64,000 bases of DNA from NCBI GenBank assembly GCA_032718475.1, contig JAUCBJ010008797.1, forward strand, positions 1 to 64,000, written 5' to 3'. Position 1 is the stretch's first letter. The number at the start of each line of letters is the position of its first letter. A program made the translations under genes and the position numbers. Source of the stretch: Nemertoderma westbladi. Its lineage: Eukaryota; Xenacoelomorpha; Nemertodermatida; Nemertodermatidae. This document shows positions 56,587 through 64,000 of this stretch, one piece after another. Under the pieces are notes generated by a model. It searched no databases. It was not told the DNA's origin and saw only the letters and a program-made list of their open reading frames with translations.

Positions 56587-59500
56587 ATGGATCATACTTG
56601 TATTATAGATGGGTTGGATGTTTCTAATGAGTCCACTTTTAGGAAAGAAAAATGGACAGAACCAACAAATTCAATGAGTGTTCTCATGAGAGACAAAAGT
56701 CAAATTTCAAATGAGTTTAAGGACCTACAAGAAGATAACAATACAATATTGAACGAATTTCTGAGTTCAATCTATTTTAGTTCACAGACTAATAGATATG
56801 TTGTACAATTACCGATAAAAGATAATATATACCTTCTTAAAGATAACTTTACTCTGGCAAAGAAACGCTTGCTTGTTCTGTTGAAAAAACTTCAACAAAA
56901 TGTAGTATTATATGACCGTTATGTATCTGTGTTGGAAGAACATAAGAGCTTGGGATTTTGTGAGGAAGTTCCAAATGATGAAATTGTACCTAGTCATAAT
57001 GGTATGGTTTATTATATGCCTCATTTTGGAGTGTTAGATGAGAGCAGAGAGACTACGAAGTTGAGGGTAGTTATGAATGCCAGTGCGAAAGAAACAGGGG
57101 AGCTCTCATTGAACAATTGCCTTTATAATGGTCCCAATTTACTTCCATATTCTTTACATATTTTACTTCGCCTTCGATTACATAAGATTGTGATTTTGGC
57201 AGATATTGAAAAGGCATTCTTACAAATTGAGGTTGACCCTGATCAGTGTGATATGCTGAGATTCCTATGGCTAGACAAACATGGAAATATTATACATTTC
57301 CGATATAAGCGGATTGTGTTTGGAGTTGGTCCAAGTCCATTTTGTCTTCATTCCACAATAAGATTTCACCTGAATCAATATAAATATTTATTTCCTGAGA
57401 TAATACAGCAAATATTACGTGACTTGTATGTGGATGACTTGCTTACAGGCACAGATAATTATGATAAAGCAATAGAGATATACGAGATAGCAAAGAAGTA
57501 CCTAAGCAATGGTAGTTTTCAATTAAGAAAGTGGAAATCAAATGATGCTTCTGTAATGGAATACATCAATAATGAAGAAATTAAACCTGAGCCTTCCATT
57601 GGACTAACAGTTAATTCTATGTCCAAAGTAGAACCTGAAGTTAAATTATTGCCTCAGTTCCAAATCCGTAGTGAAGAGATAATTCAAGTACTTGGCGCAG
57701 CATGGAATTCTAGTAGTGATCAATTTCATGTAAGATGTTCTGGAATACAATTAGAGGCACATATAACAAAACGACTTATTCTGAAATTTACCATCAGCAT
57801 ATATGATCCTATAGGAATTATATGCCCCTTCATACTTTATATAAGACAATCCTTTCAACAAGTGTATGATAAAAAATATAGTTGGGATGCTATATTGGAA
57901 TCAAGTTATTATGATAAATACAAAATGATGTATTATGAACTTCAAATCCTTATTCAACATTTTACCTTTCCCAGATATTGCCTTGGTTCTTTGGATAAAC
58001 GAAATTCAAATATAACTCTTCATATATTTGTTGATGCATCTTTGAAAGGCTATGGGTGCACTATTTATATTCGTACAGAATTTGAAGATGCTATTGAAGT
58101 TAATCTATTTGTGGCCAAAAGCAAAATTACTTCAACAAAAGATAAACAAACCTCAATTCCAAAACTTGAACTAAATGCTTGTGTACTTGGAGGAGAATTA
58201 TATGACAATGTTGACAAAGGTATCGGTAATATGGTATCTATATGTCAAACATACTTCTGGTCTGATTGTAAGACTGCATTATACTGGATTTTATATGACA
58301 GAGACTATGGTGTTTATGTGAAGAATCGTGTTGACAAGATTAAAAAACTTTGTAAGTCCTCAACATGGAGACATTGTCCTGGGGCTGAAAATCCCTCAGA
58401 TTTAGCATCGCGAGGTGTATGTGCAAAAGAATTATTATTGAATCGAGTTTGGCTTAAGGGTCCTGCATGGTTAGCATCTGCAGAAGAGAATTGGCCTGAA
58501 ATGGATATAGTGGCGCTTAAGAAAGAAGGGTTGGCAGTACATGATAAAAACATACCTATATATATTATGTTGGCAGTGACTATGGAACCACTGTTTGATA
58601 TTACTAAGTTTAGCAGCTATAACAAGATCATTCATATTACCTCTTATGTAATGAGATTTATTAAGAACTGCCGACAGGCAGTAAAGAGAATAAGGACTTG
58701 CTCTATTTCATATGGATTTGTGACTATGAATGAATTTACAGTTGCAGAGATCTATTGGATACGTGTGATACAATCGATACACTTTGAAGATGAATTACAA
58801 TTTCTGCAACATAGAAATGGAAAGTGTCCATTGAGATTGAGCCAACTAGGATTATATCTTGACTCAAATAAACTTATTAGATGCCAAACGAGATTAGACA
58901 ACAATATTGAAATTCCAAATGAAACAAAACGCCCTATATTACTTCCAAATGCAAAGAATTCACACTTTGTATATTTGATGATTTGGCGATTACACAATGA
59001 ACTATTGCATCAAGGAGTAAGTAGTACACTAGCAAAAATAAGAGAAATGTATTGGGTAGTTGATGGAAGAAGGAGTGTGAAATATGTAATACACCGATGT
59101 GTGATTTGTAAACATATATCCGGTCCACATTATACATCACCAAAAATTCCGCCTCTTCCTTCAGAACGGATTTCAGAATGTATACCTTTTAGTTGCACAG
59201 GTGTTGATTTTGCTGGACCTTTATTCATCAAAGAATCCGGCAACAGGGGAGAAGATGTCAATAAATTTAAGATATGGATTGCATTATTTACTTGTGCAAG
59301 TTCAAGAGCAGTCCACTTAGAAGTAGCAGAAGGTCTAACTGGTAAACAGTTTCTTAATACATATAAACGTTTCATATCTCGTAGACCAACACCAAGGGAA
59401 ATATGGTCTGATAATGCATCAAATTTCAATTCAAAAGAAGTAAAATTATATATGATATCACATGGAGTCAAATTCAAGTTGATGGTTGAGAAAGCACCTT

Positions 59501-59916
59501 GGTGGGGCGGACTATGGGAGAGACTTATTGGTTTAATGAAACAAACACTACGAAAGGTACTTGGTCGATCATTATTAACAATATTTGAAATGATTACAAC
59601 ATTAGCCGAAGTGGAGAGTGTATTAAATTCAAGACCATTGACTTACGTTGAATCCGATTTAGCAAGTGGTCCTCCATTGACACCATCCCAATTACTTAAA
59701 GGACATTCATCAACAATAGATTCTGAATTTAGTTCTATACCCACCAGTAAGGTTGATGATTTACAAAGGAGAATGCTTTACCTGGAAAGACTGCGAAAGC
59801 GGTGGTGGGAGAAATGGAGAAAACTTTACTTAACAAGTCTTAGGGAACGATACTGGAATCGCAACCGAAATGGTGTGAACATAAATAAGGGTGCAGTTTG
59901 TGGTTGTAGAGGATGA
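56587..59916 (+). CDS. BEL D Pol: reverse transcriptase, RNase H, integrase
   Basis: 1109 codons without a stop. RT: LRVVMNASAKETGELSLNNC, ILADIEKAFLQIEV (first Asp, about residue 205), IVFGVGPSPFCL, DLYVDDLLTG (YVDD, about 281-284). Connection with SIYDPIGIICPF. RNase H: LHIFVDASLKGYG (about 482), SIPKLELNACVLGG, YFWSDCKTALYWI (about 558). Linker WRHCPGAENPSDLASRGV. Integrase zinc region H-x5-H...C-x2-C (LHNELLHQG ... HRCVICK, about 801-842). DDE core: TGVDFAGPLF (about 873), EIWSDNASNF (about 941), WGGLWERLIGLMKQTL (about 977). All catalytic residues are visible. The frame is open 5' of the ATG and is offset from gag-protease, so expression would need a frameshift or represents a one-base lesion near 56560. 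It ends at 59916, after a frameshift near 59885. Confidence 0.93.
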   Translation: MDHTCIIDGLDVSNESTFRKEKWTEPTNSMSVLMRDKSQISNEFKDLQEDNNTILNEFLSSIYFSSQTNRYVVQLPIKDNIYLLKDNFTLAKKRLLVLLKKLQQNVVLYDRYVSVLEEHKSLGFCEEVPNDEIVPSHNGMVYYMPHFGVLDESRETTKLRVVMNASAKETGELSLNNCLYNGPNLLPYSLHILLRLRLHKIVILADIEKAFLQIEVDPDQCDMLRFLWLDKHGNIIHFRYKRIVFGVGPSPFCLHSTIRFHLNQYKYLFPEIIQQILRDLYVDDLLTGTDNYDKAIEIYEIAKKYLSNGSFQLRKWKSNDASVMEYINNEEIKPEPSIGLTVNSMSKVEPEVKLLPQFQIRSEEIIQVLGAAWNSSSDQFHVRCSGIQLEAHITKRLILKFTISIYDPIGIICPFILYIRQSFQQVYDKKYSWDAILESSYYDKYKMMYYELQILIQHFTFPRYCLGSLDKRNSNITLHIFVDASLKGYGCTIYIRTEFEDAIEVNLFVAKSKITSTKDKQTSIPKLELNACVLGGELYDNVDKGIGNMVSICQTYFWSDCKTALYWILYDRDYGVYVKNRVDKIKKLCKSSTWRHCPGAENPSDLASRGVCAKELLLNRVWLKGPAWLASAEENWPEMDIVALKKEGLAVHDKNIPIYIMLAVTMEPLFDITKFSSYNKIIHITSYVMRFIKNCRQAVKRIRTCSISYGFVTMNEFTVAEIYWIRVIQSIHFEDELQFLQHRNGKCPLRLSQLGLYLDSNKLIRCQTRLDNNIEIPNETKRPILLPNAKNSHFVYLMIWRLHNELLHQGVSSTLAKIREMYWVVDGRRSVKYVIHRCVICKHISGPHYTSPKIPPLPSERISECIPFSCTGVDFAGPLFIKESGNRGEDVNKFKIWIALFTCASSRAVHLEVAEGLTGKQFLNTYKRFISRRPTPREIWSDNASNFNSKEVKLYMISHGVKFKLMVEKAPWWGGLWERLIGLMKQTLRKVLGRSLLTIFEMITTLAEVESVLNSRPLTYVESDLASGPPLTPSQLLKGHSSTIDSEFSSIPTSKVDDLQRRMLYLERLRKRWWEKWRKLYLTSLRERYWNRNRNGVNINKGAVCGCRG

Positions 59917-60091
59917 GAACACACCCAATCGAGGTTTCTGGAAACTTGGTATAGTTGAATCATTAATACTGAGCCATGATCAAAAGGTCAGGGCTGCCCA
60001 TGTGAGAACATTAGCACATGCTAAGGGTGAACCAAAGGTCATAATACTCAAGAGACCTATAACAGCTTTATATCCATTGGAAGTAAATTAA
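59880..60091 (+). pseudogene. BEL D Pol C-terminal DUF5641 end (frameshifted)
   Basis: Continuation of Pol in the next frame: VQFVVVEDENTPNRGFWKLG, then HDQKVRAAHVRTLAHAKG and a stop at 60091. The W-LG-V/I and G-DG-VR-A-V-T pattern is the conserved DUF5641 chromo-like tail of BEL/Pao integrases. A single-base shift near 59885 detaches it from Pol. Confidence 0.85.
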
Positions 60092-60403
60092 TTGGAAGTA
60101 GTCATATCATATAAGTTACTATTGTTTGACTATAATTCGATGCCTTACAAATTTAGATAGTTATTGATTGAACTTATATATTTGAATTTCCAACCAATTT
60201 TGAAGTGAAAGCTGATTTATATTTTTATATATAACGAGAAAAAATCACATGCTAAGATTCTTATTGTACATATTGTAAATATTGATTATACTAAGTTATT
60301 TTAAACTGAAAGATTCTTAGCAAGTAAAAAATATAGTTATATGAACTTTCTGTAAATGCTGGTAATTCATTATGTTGATAATTACATATGTTTAACAGGG
60401 GAG
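60092..60403 (+). other. 3' untranslated part and polypurine tract of BEL D
   Basis: AT-rich, no ORF. AACAGGGGAG at 60394-60403 directly precedes the 3' LTR and is the polypurine tract. Confidence 0.8.
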
Positions 60404-60681
60404 TGTTGTGAACCTAAGTGGCCTTGTAATTAAATAAAATGTGTTGGTACCGGTAGCAGTTTGGTAGTGGTTACAATTTGATATATGGCTATTGTTGTCC
60501 TGTTTTTTCAGTCTTTATTCCTGTACCGTATTCTAGCAGTATTCAGTATTGGCTGTATTGGTGTTGTGAATTAAACATATGTAAGATGTTAGCCCTCTTT
60601 AATTAAATCTGAAAGATTAAGACATTTATTTCAATCAATCTGAACAGTTGGGACAGTGCTGGAATGTCTCAGTCTGCAACA
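60404..60681 (+). repeat. 3' LTR of BEL element D
   Basis: 278 bp, TGTTGTGAACC...CTGCAACA. Differences from the 5' LTR include GGACC/GAACC, GGTGAAAATTTGAC/GGTTACAATTTGAT, CCTTTTT/CCTCTTT and TGTATC/TGTCTC. Confidence 0.95.
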
Positions 60682-63600
60682 CCACGTTCTTAAACTAAAT
60701 ATCTAATAATACTACAAACCGGGCGCGGTGCCACGTTCTTAAACTAAATATCTAATAAAACTACAAACCGGGCGCGGTGCCACGTCTTTAACTAAATATT
60801 TAATAAAACTACAAACCGGGTGCGGCGCCACGTTCTTAAACTAAATATCTAATAAAACTAAAAACCGGCCGCGGTGCCACGTTCTTAAACTAAATATCTA
60901 ATAAAACTACAAACCGGGCATGGTGCCATGTTCTTAAACAAATATCTAAAAAAACTACAAACCGGGCGCGGTGCCACGTTCTTTAACTAAATATTTAATA
61001 AAACTACAAACCGGGAGCGGCGCCACGTTCTTAAACTAAATATCTAATAAAACTACAAACCGGGTGCGGCGCCACATTATTAAACTAAATATCTAATAAA
61101 ACTACAAACCGGGCACGGTGCCACGTTCTTATACTAAATATCTAATAAAACTACAAACCGGGCGCGGTGCCACATTCTTAAACTAAATATAATATAAAAC
61201 TACAAACCGGGCGCGGCGCCACGTTCTTAAACTAAATATAACATGAAACTAAAAACCGGGCGTGGTGCCACGTTCTTAAACTAAATTTCTAATAAAACTA
61301 CAAACTGGGCGCGGTGCCACGTTCTTAAACTAAATATCTAATAAAACTACAAACCGGGCGCGGTGCCACGTTCTTATACTAAATATAATATAAAACTACA
61401 AACTGGGCGCGGCGCCACGTTCTTAAACTAAATTTCTAATAAAACTACAAACTGGGCGCGGTGCCACGTTCTTAAACTAAATATCTAATAAAACTACAAA
61501 CCGGGCGCGGTGCCACGTTCTTATACTAAATATCTAATAAAACTACAAACCGGGCGTGGTGCCACGTTCTTAAACTAAATATAATATAAAACTACAAACC
61601 GGGCGCGGCGCCACGTTCTTATACAAAATATAATATAAAACTACAAACCGGGCGCGGTGCCACGTTCTTATACAAAATATCTAATAAAACTACAAACCGG
61701 GCGTGGTGCCACGTTCTTAAACTAAATATAATATAAAACTACAAACCGGGCGCGGTGGCACGTTCTTAAACTAAATTTCTAATAAAACTACAAACTGGGC
61801 GCGGTGCCACGTTCTTAAACTAAATATCTAATAAAACTACAAACCGGGCGCGGTGCCACGTTTTTATACTAAATATCTAATAAAACTACAAACCGGGCGT
61901 GGTGCCACGTTCTTAAACTAAATATAATATAAAACTACAAACCGGGCGCGGCGCCACGTTCTTAAACTAAATATAATATAAAACTACAAACCGGGCGCGG
62001 TGCCACGTTTTTATACTAAATATCTAATAAAACTACAAACCGGGCGTGGTGCCACGTTCTTAAACTAAATATTATATAAAACTACAAACCGGGCGCGGCG
62101 CCACGTTCTTAAACTAAATATAATATAAAACTACAAACCGGGCGCGGTGCCACGTTCTTATACAAAATATCTAATAAAACTACAAACCGGGCGTGGTGCC
62201 ACGTTCTTAAACTAAATATAATATAAAACTACAAACCGGGCGCGGTGCCACGTTCTTAAACTAAATTTCTAATGAAACTACAAACTGGGCGCGGTGCCAC
62301 GTTCTTAAACTAAATATCTAATAAAACTACAAACCGGGCGCCGTGCCACGTTTCTTATACTAAATATCTCATAAAACTACAAACTTCTTATACAAAATAT
62401 CTAATAAAACTACAAACCGGGCGTGGTGCCACGTTCTTAAACTAAATATAATATAAAACTACAAACCGGGTGCGGTGCCACGTTCTTATACAAAATATCT
62501 AATAAAACTACAAACCGGGCGCGGCGCCATATTCTTAAACTAAATATCTAATAACACTACAAACCGGGCGCGGTGCCACGTTCTTAAACTAAATAATCTA
62601 ATAACAGTAGAAACCGGGCGCGGTGCCACGTTCATAAACTAAATATCTAATAAAACTACAAACCGGGCGCGGTGCCACGTTCATAAACTAAATATCTAAT
62701 AAAACTACAAACCGGGCGCGGTGCCACGTTCTTATACTAAATATCTAATAAAACTACAAACCGGGCGTGGTGCCACGTTCTTAAACTAAATGTCTAATAA
62801 AACTACAAACCGGGCGCGGAGCCACGTTCTTAAACTAAATGTCTAATAAAACTACAAACTGGGCGTGGAGCCACGTTCTTAAACTAAATGTCTAGTAAAA
62901 CTACAAACTGGGCGCGGAGCCACGTTCTTAAACTAAATGTCTAATAAAACTACAAACCGGGCGCGGAGCCACGTTCTCAAACTAAATGTCTAATAAAACT
63001 ACAAACTGAGCGCGGACCCACGTTCTTAAACTAAATGTCTAATAAAACTACAAACCGGGCGCGGTGCCACGTTCTCAAACTAAATGTCTAATAAAACTAC
63101 AAACCGGGCGCGGCGCCATATTCTTAAACTAAATATCTAATAAAACTACAAACCGGGCGCGGCGCCATATTCTTAAACTAAATATCTAATAACACTACAA
63201 AACGGGCGCGGTGCCACGTTCTTAAACTAAATAATCTAATAACAGTAAAAACCGGGCGCGGTGCCACGTTCATAAACTAAATATCTAATAAAACTACAAA
63301 CCGGGCGCGGTGCCACGTTCATAAACTAAATATCTAATAAAACTACAAACCTGGCGCGGTGCCACGTTCTTAAACTAAATGTCTAATAAAACTACAAACC
63401 GGGCGCGGAGCCACGTTCTTAAACTAAATGTCTAATAAAACTACAAACTGGGCGTGGAGCCACGTTCTTAAACTAAATGTCTAATAAAACTACAAACTGG
63501 GCGCGGAGCCACGTTCTTAAACTAAATGTCTAATAAAACTACAAACCGGGCGCGGAGCCACGTTCTTAAACTAAATGTCTAATAAAACTACAAACTGAGC

Positions 63601-64000
63601 GCGGACCCACGTTCTTAAACTAAATGTCTAATAAAACTACAAACCGGGCGCGGTGCCACGTTCTCAAACTAAATGTCTAATAAAACTACAAACCAGGCGT
63701 GGAGCCACGTTCTTAAACTAAATGTCTAATAAAACTACAAACTGGGCGTGGAGCCACGTTCTTAAACTAAATATCTAATAAAACTACAAACCGGGCGCGG
63801 TGCCACGTTCTTAAACTAAATATAAAATAAAACTACAAACCGGGCGCGGTGCCACGTTCTTATACTAAATATCTAATAAAACTACAAACCGGGCGCGGTG
63901 CCACGTTCTCAAACTAAATGTCTAATAAAACTACAAACCAGGCGTGGAGCCACGTTCTTAAACTAAATGTCTAATAAAACTACAAACTGGGCGCGGAGCC
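60682..64000. repeat. 49-bp satellite array, right block (about 68 units, runs off the window)
   Basis: Same unit as 52128-53566. Several variants are interspersed: AAATATAATATAAAAC, TTCTTATACTAAAT, TTCATAAAC, AAATGTC, GGAGCC, and the rare ACTGAGCGCGGACCC. Variant order is repeated over blocks of about 590-640 bp (see findings), indicating higher-order structure. One local deletion lies near 62375-62395. Confidence 0.97.

Larger units (their letters stand above)
53562..60686 (+). mobile_element. near-intact BEL/Pao retrotransposon D with 5-bp target duplication
   Basis: LTRs of 278 bp (53567-53844 and 60404-60681), target duplication CCACG (53562-53566 and 60682-60686) taken from the satellite unit, primer-binding site TGGCGCCCGA directly after the 5' LTR, and polypurine tract AACAGGGGAG before the 3' LTR. 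The LTRs differ at about six positions by eye. Internal coding region gag-protease-RT-RNase H-integrase-DUF5641, complete in domain order, with two in-frame stops and two frame changes. Confidence 0.96.

Noticed and set aside
52128-64000. CRISPR-like regular repeats
   Set aside because: Units are contiguous 49-bp satellite monomers without unique spacers, in a eukaryotic context with LTR and LINE elements.

Overview
This window is a transposon-dense, AT-rich stretch of a metazoan genome, most likely an aquatic invertebrate or basal deuterostome; I cannot resolve the species. The evidence is the repertoire: four BEL/Pao LTR retrotransposons, several non-LTR retrotransposons (RTE-like, CR1/L2-like and others), a piggyBac-like transposase with TTAA-flanked relatives, a hAT-type element with an 8-bp target duplication, two Tc1/mariner-type non-autonomous elements with TA duplications, a tRNA-derived SINE-like head and a long 49-bp satellite. 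No rRNA gene, no CRISPR array and no bacterial operon structure is seen. Only one candidate for host coding sequence was recognised, a SAM-domain gene fragment at 24.0-25.6 kb, and even that carries a frameshift.

Layout. 0.2-5.1 kb: BEL/Pao pol remnant A (+), split by a 1.5 kb insertion, with most of its integrase deleted, followed by a tandem 418-bp duplication. 5.5-8.6 kb: BEL/Pao remnant B (-) and a GC-rich gag-like stretch. 8.6-9.15 kb: a long-terminal-inverted-repeat element enclosing a LINE fragment. 9.75-11.56 kb: non-autonomous hAT. 11.9-12.2 kb: minisatellite. 12.5-14.9 kb: reverse-transcriptase remnant (-) split by a Tc1/mariner-type element that itself holds a 21-bp minisatellite. 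16.95-18.5 kb: TTAA-flanked, G-tract-ended element. 18.5-18.8 kb: LINE 3' fragment. 20.4-23.0 kb: 5'-truncated RTE-like LINE (-) split by a TA-flanked element. 23.1-24.0 kb: a second RTE-like LINE endonuclease fragment (+). 24.0-25.6 kb: SAM-domain gene fragment (-), abutted by another TTAA/G-tract terminus. 26.0-26.3 kb: GC-rich MITE, then a CR1/L2-like fragment.

26.7-38.4 kb: an 11.7 kb BEL/Pao element C (-) with nearly identical 663-bp LTRs, a large gag-protease ORF in which RT and RNase H are missing, and an unrecognised coding-like block next to the 3' LTR. 39.8-45.2 kb: a TTAA/G-tract element directly adjoining a degenerate piggyBac-like element. 45.3-52.1 kb: a stack of LINE fragments broken up by an almost complete RTE-like LINE (47.0-50.7 kb) and by a further fragment of the same family. 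52.1-64.0 kb: a 49-bp satellite array interrupted by a nearly intact BEL/Pao element D (53.57-60.68 kb) with a 5-bp target duplication.

How the parts relate: there is no cellular pathway here. The genes are replication and integration machinery of selfish elements (Gag, protease, RT, RNase H, integrase; LINE endonuclease-RT; DDE transposase) and non-autonomous partners that probably depend on them. The piggyBac-like element and several transposase-less elements share their terminal sequence, so they form an autonomous/non-autonomous set within one window.
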